Origin: Planctomicrobium piriforme
Lineage (GTDB): Bacteria; Planctomycetota; Planctomycetia; Pirellulales; UBA1268
NCBI GenBank assembly: GCA_945861585.1
Contig: CAMAVC010000013.1
Location: forward strand, 1-51,367
Direction: 5' to 3'
Length of the DNA stretch: 51,367 nucleotides
The number at the start of each line of letters is the position of its first letter. The stretch's first letter is position 1. The position numbers and the translations under genes are program-made. A model generated the notes under the pieces. That model was not told the DNA's origin. It searched no databases and was given only the letters and a program-made list of their open reading frames with translations. Positions 34,834-44,111 of this stretch are shown here, piece after piece.

Positions 34834-36231
34834 GTGTCGCACTTTCCGGCTATTCAGCTCGCACATCGCTCCGCGATCGCCGTGATGTGGCTCGTGGTGT
34901 TCGTTGGCTGGGCCTGCGCCGCCGAGGAGAGCCCCGAAGCGATCCCGGCGACGCACGCCCAGGAGCGGCTGATCACCGTCGTGAGCGGTGCGGGCGAGAA
35001 GCTCACCACGTTTGCCGTCGATGCCGATGGCCGCGTGCTCGCGGGCGTGGCCAAAGACACTCCAGTGATCCGTGTGTATGGCCCCTCCGGCGAGAGAACA
35101 GCCGAGTGGAAACTGCCGATCCCACCCGAGGCCATCAACGTGGGCCCCAAGGGCGACATCTTCGTGGCCGGGCAGGGTGTGCTTCTCCGCCTCGACGACA
35201 CCGGAGATGTGAAGCTCGAAAAGCAGTCGCCCAACATGGCGATCGCCGGTGACGCCGCCAAGGAGATCCAGCGACGGGTGCAAGACAAACGGTCTCGAGC
35301 CGTGTCCACCAAGCAGCAGGACGAGATCAAGATGTACAAGAGGCGCTTGGCGGAAATGCAGCAGAAGATCGCCGACCTCGACCGTGATCTCTTCGCGCTC
35401 GACCAGCGCGACCTCGAGAAGCCGTTGGAAGACGAGGCCGAGGAGATCGAAGCCGAACGCACGAAGCTGCAGAAACGCCGCGCAGTGTGCTCCAAACTGC
35501 AGTCCAAGCTCGAGTTGAACGTCGTAAATCCGCCGAGCCAGCGCCGCCTCGCCGCTCGGCGGCCGCCTGCGGGCCGGGAGCCGGCTCCACCGGAACCGGA
35601 AGTGGGGGTGCGGCAACTGATCGCCAACCAGATGCGGATCGCGTCGATTTCGGCATCGCGCGACGAGGTTTTCTTCGCGTGCTCGTCGAGCACGGGCTCG
35701 GGATTCGACGTGTGGCGCACGAGCTACACCTTCACCGACGCCAAGAAGATCGGCGAGGGCCTCCGGGGATGCTGCGGCCAGCTCGACGTGCAGGCCAACG
35801 ACAATGGCATCTACGTGGCGGAGAACACCCGGCACCGTGTCCGCGGCTTCAGCCGCGACGGCCGGCAACTGCTCGAGTTTGGATCGCGGGAGCGGGGTCG
35901 CGACGACACCTTCGACGGGTGCTGCAACCCGATGAACGTGGCGTTCGGCGATGACGGCTCCGTGTACACCGCCGAGTCGGGGAGCGGAAGGGTGAAGCGA
36001 TTCTCGTCGAACGGCACGTTCATGCAATTGGTCGGCCAGGTCGAACTCGTCCCCGGCTGCAAGAAAGTGTCGATCGCGGTGTCGCCACGGGGCGACCGGG
36101 TGTACATGCTCGACATCACCCGCGGGCACATCGTGGTGATGAGCCGCGGCTCATCCAAGGCCGCGGCCGTGGTGCCGGCAGACGAGACGACGATCGCCGC
36201 CCTGCCGCCGCGGGATGCCCCCTCGCCATGA
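34834..36231 (+). CDS. Exported NHL-type beta-propeller protein with internal coiled coil
   Basis: 465 residues from a GTG at 34834. Signal peptide AIAVMWLVVFVGWACAAEE. Propeller-like blades occur around residues 45-125 (LTTFAVDADGRVLAGVAKDT, NVGPKGDIFVAGQGVLLRLD) and 275-445 (LDVQANDNGIYVAENTRHRV, RGFSRDGRQLLEFGSRERG, NVAFGDDGSVYTAESGSGRV), interrupted by a charged helical insertion (about 145-235). The second half holds CCGQ and CCNP pairs. NHL propellers bind proteins or ligands; no enzyme motif is seen. The stop overlaps the ATG of the PhnD/PQQ gene (ATGA), so the two exported proteins probably work together. Confidence 0.82.
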   Translation: MSHFPAIQLAHRSAIAVMWLVVFVGWACAAEESPEAIPATHAQERLITVVSGAGEKLTTFAVDADGRVLAGVAKDTPVIRVYGPSGERTAEWKLPIPPEAINVGPKGDIFVAGQGVLLRLDDTGDVKLEKQSPNMAIAGDAAKEIQRRVQDKRSRAVSTKQQDEIKMYKRRLAEMQQKIADLDRDLFALDQRDLEKPLEDEAEEIEAERTKLQKRRAVCSKLQSKLELNVVNPPSQRRLAARRPPAGREPAPPEPEVGVRQLIANQMRIASISASRDEVFFACSSSTGSGFDVWRTSYTFTDAKKIGEGLRGCCGQLDVQANDNGIYVAENTRHRVRGFSRDGRQLLEFGSRERGRDDTFDGCCNPMNVAFGDDGSVYTAESGSGRVKRFSSNGTFMQLVGQVELVPGCKKVSIAVSPRGDRVYMLDITRGHIVVMSRGSSKAAAVVPADETTIAALPPRDAPSP

Positions 36232-38297
36232 AGGGTCGCCGCGGCATCTCCTGGCGGATGTGGGGCTGGCTCCTGGCATGCATTGGCATTCTCTGGACCG
36301 GCCGCCACTGCCGTGCCGAAGACGCGCCCCGGCAAGCCGATTCGATCGTGCTCGTGGTAATGGATCCACTGGCGGCGCGGCTCTCCTGCCCGTGCGTCAA
36401 GGGATACGCACAGCGCGATTACGACGCCTTGGCCGCGCACCTCGAGGCGTCGCTCAGCCGCCCGGTGCGGATCGGCTACGGCGAATCGCTCTCCAAGGGG
36501 CTCAAGGCAGCCGCTGCGAAGCGGGCCCACATCGTCATCGGCAAGGATTCCGTCGTGCGCGCCGATGCGGCTGCAGCGGGCACCTCGCTCGCGGCAGCCT
36601 GCTCGCTCACCGACAAGACGGGCAGCACGCAGACCAGCGGCCTGTTTGTCGTGACCACGGATGACGACGCCGAGTCGCTCGACGAAACCATCGACTACGC
36701 GATTTACGCAGGGCGGCCGGAACACGTCGAGAAACACGACCTCGCGCTGGCCGCCCTTCGCGCGGCGGGGCTGCCAGAACCCTTCGACGTGCACGAGTTC
36801 GATTCGTGCAGCGACGCCGCTGCCGAAATGCTCGAGGCCGAACAGCCTGCGCAGATCGTCGCCGTCATTTCCAGCTATGCGAAGCCGCTCCTGGAAGGAT
36901 GTGGCGCGGTGCCGCCCGGCTCCCTGCGCGTGATCGGCGAGACGGAGCCAACGAGGTTCATCACGGCGTTTGTCGATGAAGCGATCGCGCTCGAAGAGCG
37001 CGACGCCATCCGGCTCGCGCTGCTCGCAGTGGCCGACGATGCGAAGCTCCTCGGAAAGCTCGAGTCGTCCCGCGGCTTTATCCGCCTCACTACCGACGAG
37101 GGCTGGACCGGCTGGCGCGGGCCGGGGCGGCTCGGCCACGCGTCATGGCTCCCGTCCGAGCTGCCGGAAAAGCCGGCCGTGGTCTGGTCGCAGCCGCTCG
37201 TGCAAGGCGGGCTCGGGGGCATCGCCGCCACCCGGACACACGTCGTGATGGGCGACCGCGACGACACGGACGAGCGCGATGTGTTCAAGTGCTTCGATGC
37301 CGAGACGGGTGAGCTTCTCTGGGAGGTGGCATACGACGCCCCAGGCCAACTCGACTACGGCAACTCTCCCCGGGCGACGCCGCTGATCGAAAACGGCCGC
37401 GTGCACCTGCTGGGCGCGATGGGCGACCTGCACTGTGCGGCGCTTGCCACGGGCGAGGTGCTGTGGCGACGGCACCTGATGCGCGACTTCGCGGTTCCCA
37501 AAACAGCGTTCTCCGCGTGGGGCTATTGCTACTCGCCGCTCGTCGCTGATGGCCGGCTGATCGTGAGCCCGGGGGCAGCCGATGCCGCGGTCGTGGCGCT
37601 CGACCCCGCGACGGGCGCCGAACTCTGGCGGGCTCCCGGCCGAGCGGCGGGCTATGGCTCGTTTGTGGCCGCGTATCCGGGCGGGCGGGGTCAGGTGATC
37701 GGCTTCGACGAGACGACGCTCGGCGGCTGGGATGTGGCCACCGGGCGCAGACTCTGGGAATGGAAGCCCCCGGTCGGCGGCGGATTCAACGTGCCCACGC
37801 CCGTGATCGTGCAGGATGATCCGCTCCGCATTCTGGTCTCCACGGAGACAGACGGCACCTGCCTGCTTTCTCTTGGCCCAGACGGTATCTTGGCTCCGCA
37901 AGCACTCGCACAGTCGGAAGACCTGTCGGCGGAGATGGCCACGCCGGTCGTCGTCGGCAAGCATGTGATCGGCGTCCAGGACCGCCTCGTGGCGCTCGAC
38001 GCGGGTGATGCCCTGCGGACGGTGGCCGCGGTCGAGGATCCGTCGCTCGCCACCTACGCCGCGGTGATCTCGGGGCCGACGAACGTGCTCGTGATCGGGA
38101 ACGGCGGTCGGCTGGCGATATACGACGTGGCCGAGGACGGCTGCCGCCTGAACTCGACCACGACGGTTCTCCCGGCGAGCGAGCCGTCGGACGCAAAGTG
38201 CCCGATCTACTCCCATCCCGCGCTCGTCGGCACGCGGCTCTACATCCGCGGTGGCCATGATCTCGTCTGCGTGGATCTCGCCGCGCAGGAAGACTAA
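36228..38297 (+). CDS. Exported fusion of PhnD-like binding domain and PQQ-type beta-propeller
   Basis: 689 residues. Signal peptide (about 1-30), then a PhnD/SsuA-like periplasmic binding domain (about 35-285): VVMDPLAARLSCPCVKGYAQ, LEASLSRPVRIGYGESLSKG, AHIVIGKDSVV, SGLFVVTTDDDAESL. The second part (about 290-685) is a PQQ-binding-like propeller: WTGWRGPGRLGHASWLP, CFDAETGELLWEVAY, ALATGEVLWRRHL, ALDPATGAELWRAPG, GWDVATGRRLWEWK. The PQQ pocket of true dehydrogenases is not evident, so it may only be structural or a sensor, as in BamB-like proteins. Coupled by ATGA to the NHL gene. The substrate could be an oxyanion or an organic ligand; the CPC motif is typical of planctomycete members. Confidence 0.87.
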   Translation: MKGRRGISWRMWGWLLACIGILWTGRHCRAEDAPRQADSIVLVVMDPLAARLSCPCVKGYAQRDYDALAAHLEASLSRPVRIGYGESLSKGLKAAAAKRAHIVIGKDSVVRADAAAAGTSLAAACSLTDKTGSTQTSGLFVVTTDDDAESLDETIDYAIYAGRPEHVEKHDLALAALRAAGLPEPFDVHEFDSCSDAAAEMLEAEQPAQIVAVISSYAKPLLEGCGAVPPGSLRVIGETEPTRFITAFVDEAIALEERDAIRLALLAVADDAKLLGKLESSRGFIRLTTDEGWTGWRGPGRLGHASWLPSELPEKPAVVWSQPLVQGGLGGIAATRTHVVMGDRDDTDERDVFKCFDAETGELLWEVAYDAPGQLDYGNSPRATPLIENGRVHLLGAMGDLHCAALATGEVLWRRHLMRDFAVPKTAFSAWGYCYSPLVADGRLIVSPGAADAAVVALDPATGAELWRAPGRAAGYGSFVAAYPGGRGQVIGFDETTLGGWDVATGRRLWEWKPPVGGGFNVPTPVIVQDDPLRILVSTETDGTCLLSLGPDGILAPQALAQSEDLSAEMATPVVVGKHVIGVQDRLVALDAGDALRTVAAVEDPSLATYAAVISGPTNVLVIGNGGRLAIYDVAEDGCRLNSTTTVLPASEPSDAKCPIYSHPALVGTRLYIRGGHDLVCVDLAAQED

Positions 38298-38344
38298 CGG
38301 GCTCCATGTGGGGCCCACTGGCAAGCGGGATACTTGCTCCACGA

Positions 38345-40540
38345 TCACGCACCATCCGGCTCGTCCGGAGCCGGCTTTGCCTGCTTCGCTTTCGGTAACG
38401 TCCGATACAACGGCAGGTAGCGGAAATGCGACTGCAGGCAGAGCGTGGCGCATGCGGTAGCCCAGACACGATCGGCTTCGCCGCCGAAGATGGCCGGATC
38501 CCAACTGCCTGCAAACTCCCCTTCCTTCACCTGATTCGATGTGAGAAACGATCGTACCGCCGCATTCCATGCGTCGTAGCGCTCGCCCTCGATGTTTCGC
38601 AGGGCCTCTCCTGCAAACAGCAGGAACAGCGGCGAACATTCCGCGCGAGCGGCCCCAACCGCAGGAGCCCTACCGGCGAGATAGTCGCAGCCGGCCATGA
38701 GCTCCGGGGCGTCGCTCTTTCCCCCCGCGTATTCCATCGCGAGCAGGCAGGCGGCTGTGAGGTCGGCTTCGGCCGGCCCGTCGGCTGCGCGGGCGAAGCG
38801 CTCGCTGGGCGGCAGGTCGGGCGTTTGGAAGGGTTCCAGGTATTTCGCCGCCTTGCGGATCGCTGCACCCGGCGCACCGACGCCGCACGCCCGGGCGGCC
38901 TGCAGCGCGACGACCGCCCAGGCAGTGTCACGGGCCGAATTGCCATCCGTCACCGCCCAGTCACCCTTCTTGCCCTGAAACGCGATCAGTCGCTCCACGG
39001 CAAGTTTTGCACGTGTTTTCAGGTCATCGTCGCCCGACAGCGCAAATGCCTCGCCGAATGCGACGAGGCCGAAGACGTGAGACTCCATGGTGTCGCCAAT
39101 AGCGCCTACCTTTTCACCTCTTTCGGGCTGGTTTTTGCCCAGGTAGAGCAGTGTTTTCTTGACGACGTCCGCAAACGGCCCCATGCCTAACGACTGCACG
39201 GTCGCCTTCTCATGCGTGATCCCCTCCGCCAGGAAGGGAAGGACGGCCATTCCCGCCAGGGCGACCGCGTCGTGCGCCCCCGCTGGCGAACCTGCGGCAG
39301 CGGGCAACCGCCATGTGCCGTCCTCCGCCTGCAACGACGCCAACCACCTGAGGGCTTCCCTCACGCTTTTTCCACACTCGTCCGTGGTGCCGTAGAACTC
39401 TGCGAGCCCCTTTCGAGCCCCGGGCGCACGTCGGGCATCGACGCCCCCATCGCGAACGCGCTCCGGAAGGCTCGCAACGATGTCGCCGGGAAGGATCGCC
39501 CGATCGGTGTCGCCGAGCACCCGCACCGTCATCAGCCCCGTTGCCAGAAGCTGGCCTGCGGATGCATGGACGGGCACGATCGCCACTCCCTCCCCGGCCG
39601 ACTCCTTCGCGCTCAACGTCACGGCTCCAGCATCCGACTCGACCACGACGCCCGCAGGCGAGGCCAGCGTTCCCTCGGGAAGCGCACCGATGGTGAGCGA
39701 GACCGGCCCCGTGTAGCCCGCTCGACTCACGGCGAGCGACTTCTCCTGCTTCTCTCCACGGCGAAGCGCGACCGGCACGACGGCAGGCAGCGAGAATGGC
39801 CTGCGGGCGATCACCACCGGTAGCTCAGCACTCAACGGCCTCCCATACGACGTCCACTGCAGCGAGCACTTGGCTTCCTCATCAGCCGCATCGGGCGCGA
39901 TCGCGACCTGCAGCTTCAACGCCACCTCTCCGGCCGGCACCGTCAGGTCTTGCACCGTAAGTGCCGTGCTGGACGACTTGGCCTGGAACTCGATCTCCCC
40001 CTCGAACCCGTGGCGCTCGATGGGCACATGCCAGACGGTGGTCGTGCCCGGCTGGATCAAGAGACGCTGCTGGAATGAAACCTCGGGGCGCGATACCTGC
40101 GGAACCCGGACTTTCCAGCTTCCGATTTTGTCTTTCTCGCCGACCGTGACCAACACTTTTGCCTGACCTTCGACCAGGGCATCCCCGAGCGTCGTCTCTG
40201 CGGCTGCCGTGATCGCGACCTTGGCCGTGCCATCGGCCTCGGTGATCGAATCGATGGTCGCCGTGACCCCCGTCGGCAGATCACTCACCTTCGCCTGGAT
40301 CGGCCCGTCGTTCCCGTTGCGATCGACGACCACGAGCACCGACTTCTGTTCGCCCGGCACCAGTGTCACTTCGCCTACGGGATGCACCGTGATCGGCTGA
40401 TCCGGCTTGAGGAATGGGATATCGGGCAGTTTGACATCCTTCAAGGCTTCCGGCATCGACTGCTTGCCGCAGCCCCCGCCAGCAAGCAGACCGAGCCCGA
40501 GCCATACGACTGCAATGGCAGCGCCACGGGATGCGATCAT
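38345..40540 (-). CDS. Lipoprotein with beta-sandwich repeats and a prenyltransferase-like alpha/alpha toroid
   Basis: 731 residues from ATG 40540 (GTG 40576 would lengthen the leader). Lipobox LGLLAGGGC|GKQ at about residues 15-24. The first 370 residues look like three or four beta-sandwich domains (VHPVGEVTLVPGEQKSVLVV; LLIQPGTTTVWHVPIERHGF; VALRRGEKQEKSLAVSRAGY). The last 330 have the repeated helical pattern of terpenoid-cyclase/prenyltransferase toroids: VREALRWLASLQAEDGTWRL, VKKTLLYLGKNQ, AVERLIAFQGKKGDWAV, FAGSWDP. No DxDD or thioester motif is visible, so enzymatic activity is unlikely and protein binding more plausible. Minus strand, convergent with the PhnD/PQQ gene. Confidence 0.83.
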   Translation of the reverse strand: MIASRGAAIAVVWLGLGLLAGGGCGKQSMPEALKDVKLPDIPFLKPDQPITVHPVGEVTLVPGEQKSVLVVVDRNGNDGPIQAKVSDLPTGVTATIDSITEADGTAKVAITAAAETTLGDALVEGQAKVLVTVGEKDKIGSWKVRVPQVSRPEVSFQQRLLIQPGTTTVWHVPIERHGFEGEIEFQAKSSSTALTVQDLTVPAGEVALKLQVAIAPDAADEEAKCSLQWTSYGRPLSAELPVVIARRPFSLPAVVPVALRRGEKQEKSLAVSRAGYTGPVSLTIGALPEGTLASPAGVVVESDAGAVTLSAKESAGEGVAIVPVHASAGQLLATGLMTVRVLGDTDRAILPGDIVASLPERVRDGGVDARRAPGARKGLAEFYGTTDECGKSVREALRWLASLQAEDGTWRLPAAAGSPAGAHDAVALAGMAVLPFLAEGITHEKATVQSLGMGPFADVVKKTLLYLGKNQPERGEKVGAIGDTMESHVFGLVAFGEAFALSGDDDLKTRAKLAVERLIAFQGKKGDWAVTDGNSARDTAWAVVALQAARACGVGAPGAAIRKAAKYLEPFQTPDLPPSERFARAADGPAEADLTAACLLAMEYAGGKSDAPELMAGCDYLAGRAPAVGAARAECSPLFLLFAGEALRNIEGERYDAWNAAVRSFLTSNQVKEGEFAGSWDPAIFGGEADRVWATACATLCLQSHFRYLPLYRTLPKAKQAKPAPDEPDGA

Positions 40541-40742
40541 AGAAACGATGCCTCGAACAGTTCGGCTTGGGAACACAGCGGCTTCATACTACATTTCCCC
40601 CCAAGGTGACTACCATCGTGATTGAAGAAGCTCACCGGGCGGGATTTTCTCTGCCAAGGGGATATGAGGGCTCGGAAACAGGGTTTCGACCTTCCCATCA
40701 ACGCGTGCGGCCCCGATCAGAGTCGCCGCACATAGCGACCCT

Positions 40743-41552
40743 TCACCGTGCCTGCTCGCCAGCGGCCGCCGTCGGCCGCGGCAGATCCTCCTCGACGGTC
40801 ACCAGATCCCAGCGGCCGAGCGAATAGCGTTCGAGCAGGCCGATATCGCGACGGCCGTTGGCATTCACGTCGGCATAGCGCACTCGGGCGCTGAAGCGAT
40901 CGTTCCCATCGGCGTCGATAGACGGCTCGCCGGAGTCGCGCTGCGCGTTGCCATTGAGATCCACAAACACCTCCGACGTCCAATCCGCAGCATTCTGCCC
41001 GCCCCCCATGGGCTCGCCGTGCAGCAGAATCTCCCGCGCATCACGGTTTCGTTCGATGCAGTGCGCAAGGCTGGCGAGGAGCCGCTTCCCCAGGTCAAAC
41101 CGACGCACCTCACGATCGGACCGCAGCGAAGCCGGAACCGGTGCGACCGACCACACCACACATGCGATCCCCACCACGAGCAGGCCATTCAGCACGCCCA
41201 CCGCGAGCCCCCCGAAGCGATCGGATCGCGGGCCCACTTCCACGCGGCCCAGATCTGGCACCGCCTGCAGCAGATGATGCAAGCCCACGAAGGGGGCGAG
41301 GGCGAGCCCCACGAATGCCGTGATCAATGCAAACGCCCCAGGAAAGCCCACGAGCAAAAGCCAGCGAGCCAAGGCCGGCGCCAGCCAGAGGGCGAGCAGC
41401 ATGCCCGCGATCCCCGCAATCCCCTCGAGCACGCTCACGAAGATCCCCGCCTGGGCACCGCGACGGGCCGCGGCCAGCACCATCGCACACGCAAGCAGGC
41501 CGCCGATGATGCCGACGACCACTGCGACCGTGAACTGCGGCATCGATTCCAT
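40743..41552 (-). CDS. CvpA-like membrane protein with hydrophilic tail
   Basis: 269 residues. Four membrane helices in the first 150 residues (FTVAVVVGIIGGLLACAMVL; GIAGIAGMLLALWLAPALA; GAFALITAFVGLALAPFVGL; GLAVGVLNGLLVVGIACVVW) with the CvpA-like pattern. The tail contains an acidic loop, VDLNGNAQRDSGEPSIDADG then NDRFSARVRYADVNANGRRD, that reads like calcium-binding thrombospondin-3/dockerin-type repeats. It follows the degenerate GspE gene by 18 bases on the same strand, so both are probably cotranscribed. CvpA proteins are linked to envelope homeostasis and colicin V export; the role here is unknown. Confidence 0.75.
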   Translation of the reverse strand: MESMPQFTVAVVVGIIGGLLACAMVLAAARRGAQAGIFVSVLEGIAGIAGMLLALWLAPALARWLLLVGFPGAFALITAFVGLALAPFVGLHHLLQAVPDLGRVEVGPRSDRFGGLAVGVLNGLLVVGIACVVWSVAPVPASLRSDREVRRFDLGKRLLASLAHCIERNRDAREILLHGEPMGGGQNAADWTSEVFVDLNGNAQRDSGEPSIDADGNDRFSARVRYADVNANGRRDIGLLERYSLGRWDLVTVEEDLPRPTAAAGEQAR

Positions 41553-41570
41553 GGCAATGCGTTCGCGGGT

Positions 41571-43052
41571 TTAGGGGATTCGCCGAATGATTTCCGGCAT
41601 GCTCGTCACACCCGTGCGCACGAGACCGACGGCGCACTCTCGCAGCGTGGCCATGCCCGCCGCACGGGCCATACTTCGCACGCTGCGGCGCGTCGGACTG
41701 GCGCGCAAGGCCGCACCGATGCGGTCGTTGACGATCAAAAGCTCGTACACCGGCGTACGGCCACGATAGCCCACGTGCGCGCACATCTCACACCCACCGT
41801 GCTGGCGACCGTAGACGCGCATGTCGCCGTGGAACTGCCGAAGCCTGCGCAACAGATCGGGAGTGGGCCGGCAGGGCTGCTTGCAGTGCTCACAGAGCAC
41901 TCGGACGAGCCGCTGGGCCACGACCGCCGCCACGGACGACCTGACGAGCGCGGCTGGTGCACCGAACTGCATGAGTTGCACCAGGGCGTCTGCAGCATCC
42001 TGGGCATCCATCGTGGCGACGACCGGCCGTTTCGCTGCAGCCTGCAACGCAGCCAGCGCCGATGCGGCGTCTCGCACTTGATCGATCACCACCAGACCGG
42101 CGGGGCCAGCCTGCAGATCGCCGAGAATTCGGGGGATCGTGCGCCGGCCTGCAGGATCGACGCGATGCTGTGTGACGGCAGGCAGATCGACCGCGACCGC
42201 TTCTTCGATCGTGAAAGCCTGCGCCTGAAAGGGATCGACCTCATGCAAGGCGGCGTAGGCCGTGGTCGTCTTGCCCGCGTCTGCCGGCCCACACACCACG
42301 AGCAGGCCCCGGCCCTCGTCGCAGATGGAGTGAAACATGCCCCCCACGGCATGCGACAGGCCGATGGCGACCAGCCCCCGGCGGTAGCGCCCGTCCGCCA
42401 AATCGCCTCCCTGAAACCGCACGTTGCAGAAGACTCCGCGGCCTGTTCTCGTAATCGAGGCTGAAACCCGCACCGGTTCGTCGTTGATCCGCACGGCAAA
42501 CTCGGCGCGATCGCAGCCCGACGACGAATCAATGTCGCCCAGACGCTCGATGCCACGCACCAGGGCTCTACTGCGCTGCCGCGACAGCTTGCCGACGGAA
42601 TGGCCGACGCCATCGATCTCGTACACCAGGCGGATTCCGCCCTTGTCGTGCGCCACGCTGGCAACGGCAGTCGCGCGGGAAGCTCTCGCTTTTTCGAGCA
42701 CGTCGAGCGCGAAACGCGATGGGTCGCGGCTCACCTGAAACCGCGGCGGCTGCGGCAGCCGCCGTGCCAGCGACGCCAGGAGCAGGCTCTTCGGGGACAA
42801 AGCCATCGTGGCACACATCCCAACAAACGCTCCAAAACCCAGGCTCCCGAACGACCCGAAAACCAGGGGGCACACGAGAAGGTAGGCGCCGGATGCGGCG
42901 AGCAGCACCCACCACCGCCCAGCGGCACGATGGCTCCGGCTCACCCACACGCTTGCCCACGCCCATGCAGCGCCGAGCGCCAGCCACCACCCCGCGCCCC
43001 ACAAGAGACTCTCGACCCGGGCCGCAGTGAGAATATCGGGGATCGAAGCCAT
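41571..43052 (-). CDS. Divergent, membrane-anchored GspE-family protein, probably not a canonical ATPase
   Basis: 493 residues from ATG 43052. Two or three membrane helices occupy residues 10-95 (LLWGAGWWLALGAAWAWASV; WWVLLAASGAYLLVCPLVF), in place of the usual N1 domain. An N2-like domain follows (AEFAVRINDEPVRVSASITR). Walker A is kept as CGPADAGKTTT (about 255), and the tetracysteine site as CEHC (about 394) and CEMC (about 427). However, Walker B GEIRDxET is replaced by VVIDQVRDAAS and the His box TGHxxxSTLHTND by KRPVVATMDAQD, so the catalytic Glu and His are lost. The C-terminal RGRTPVYELLIVND is normal. It may be a regulatory or structural paralogue. Confidence 0.85.
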   Translation of the reverse strand: MASIPDILTAARVESLLWGAGWWLALGAAWAWASVWVSRSHRAAGRWWVLLAASGAYLLVCPLVFGSFGSLGFGAFVGMCATMALSPKSLLLASLARRLPQPPRFQVSRDPSRFALDVLEKARASRATAVASVAHDKGGIRLVYEIDGVGHSVGKLSRQRSRALVRGIERLGDIDSSSGCDRAEFAVRINDEPVRVSASITRTGRGVFCNVRFQGGDLADGRYRRGLVAIGLSHAVGGMFHSICDEGRGLLVVCGPADAGKTTTAYAALHEVDPFQAQAFTIEEAVAVDLPAVTQHRVDPAGRRTIPRILGDLQAGPAGLVVIDQVRDAASALAALQAAAKRPVVATMDAQDAADALVQLMQFGAPAALVRSSVAAVVAQRLVRVLCEHCKQPCRPTPDLLRRLRQFHGDMRVYGRQHGGCEMCAHVGYRGRTPVYELLIVNDRIGAALRASPTRRSVRSMARAAGMATLRECAVGLVRTGVTSMPEIIRRIP

Positions 43053-43236
43053 GGACGACACAAGACGGCTTGGTTTCTCGAAAACGCAACACACGCTTCC
43101 GAGGGACCAATACATCTATTCCGGCGAACTACCAACGGGCTGGTTGTACCCACGCATGGGGGGTCTTGTCGAGGCGGCAGAATGCGGCCAAAGGTTCAGC
43201 CCGAGCTAATTCGGCTTTCACTTCTGACCGGGGGCG

Positions 43237-43941
43237 TCACTCCGCCGGACTGATGCCAAACCGGGCCAGGAGCGCTGCCGGGGCTCCGATGCCGAGCACG
43301 TGCACGGCTCCCGTGAATTCACGAGCCCCGGGTGCGGCAAACCCCGGCTTGGCCGCCACGAACGTGGCCGTGGCATCGGCCCGCACGCAGGCCCCGGGCC
43401 GCTCGCCCGTGTCGCAGTCCATCCCGGAGGGGATGTCCACGGCCAGCACCCGCGCCGCCCTGCCCTCTCCGGGAACCTGGCCGCGCAGGTCATTGATCGC
43501 CCCAATCGCCGCGGCTACCGCGCCGCGCGGGGCGCCCGTGGCACCGGTGCCGAGCAAGGCATCGACTATCCAGGCGGCCCCGTTGAGAGCCTCCTGCCAG
43601 CTGCCGGCCGACCCCGCCGCGAGATCGCGGATATCGAGGCCCGAGCGCTTCGCCACCTCTGCATTCATGGCCGCATCGCCCGCAGAGGCCGCGAGCGGCG
43701 CGGCGAGCAGGAGCCGCACGTCGTGCCCGAGCAGCTCGAGATGCCGGGCGATCACAAACCCGTCGCCGCCATTGTTGCCCCGGCCGCAGGCGATCGCCAC
43801 GGGCCCGTCGATACCGAGCGCGTGCAAAAGCCGAGCCGCGCCAGCCCCAGCATTCTCCATGAGCACGATCCCAGGCAGACCATACTCCCCGATCGCGAGT
43901 CGATCGAGCTCCCGGACCTCGGCGCGAGTGAGCGTGTGCAT
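43237..43941 (-). CDS. nnrE: NAD(P)H-hydrate epimerase NnrE
   Basis: 234 residues, the YjeF_N domain alone without the NnrD dehydratase half. Motifs: LTRAEVRELDRLAI at the N-terminus, GIVLMENAG, CGRGNNGGDGFVIARHL, IVDALLGTGATGAPRG and VLAVDIPSGMDCDTGE. The enzyme epimerises damaged R-NAD(P)HX to the S form for repair by the dehydratase, which must be elsewhere. ATG at 43941. It stands alone on the minus strand with an inverted REP pair upstream. Confidence 0.95.
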   Translation of the reverse strand: MHTLTRAEVRELDRLAIGEYGLPGIVLMENAGAGAARLLHALGIDGPVAIACGRGNNGGDGFVIARHLELLGHDVRLLLAAPLAASAGDAAMNAEVAKRSGLDIRDLAAGSAGSWQEALNGAAWIVDALLGTGATGAPRGAVAAAIGAINDLRGQVPGEGRAARVLAVDIPSGMDCDTGERPGACVRADATATFVAAKPGFAAPGAREFTGAVHVLGIGAPAALLARFGISPAE

Positions 43942-43966
43942 GACGTTGCCATCGTAATCGAGCTAT

Positions 43967-44029
43967 CTAGGACAGGCTTCAGCCTGTCGAATTTGCCCGC
44001 AAGCAATGACAGGCTAAAGCCTGTCCTAC
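43967..44029. repeat. REP inverted pair
   Basis: Forward 43967-43988 (CTAG instead of GTAG, then GACAGGCT-TC-AGCCTGTC) and reverse 44008-44029 ending CCTAC, in the divergent gap between nnrE and the coiled-coil gene. Confidence 0.9.
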
Positions 44030-44111
44030 ACCGGCGAAAGCCATCGACATGTATGTGTTCGCCTGTATACTCTTGCGAGGTGTCGTACACTCACATCGAG
44101 GAGTTCAAGAC

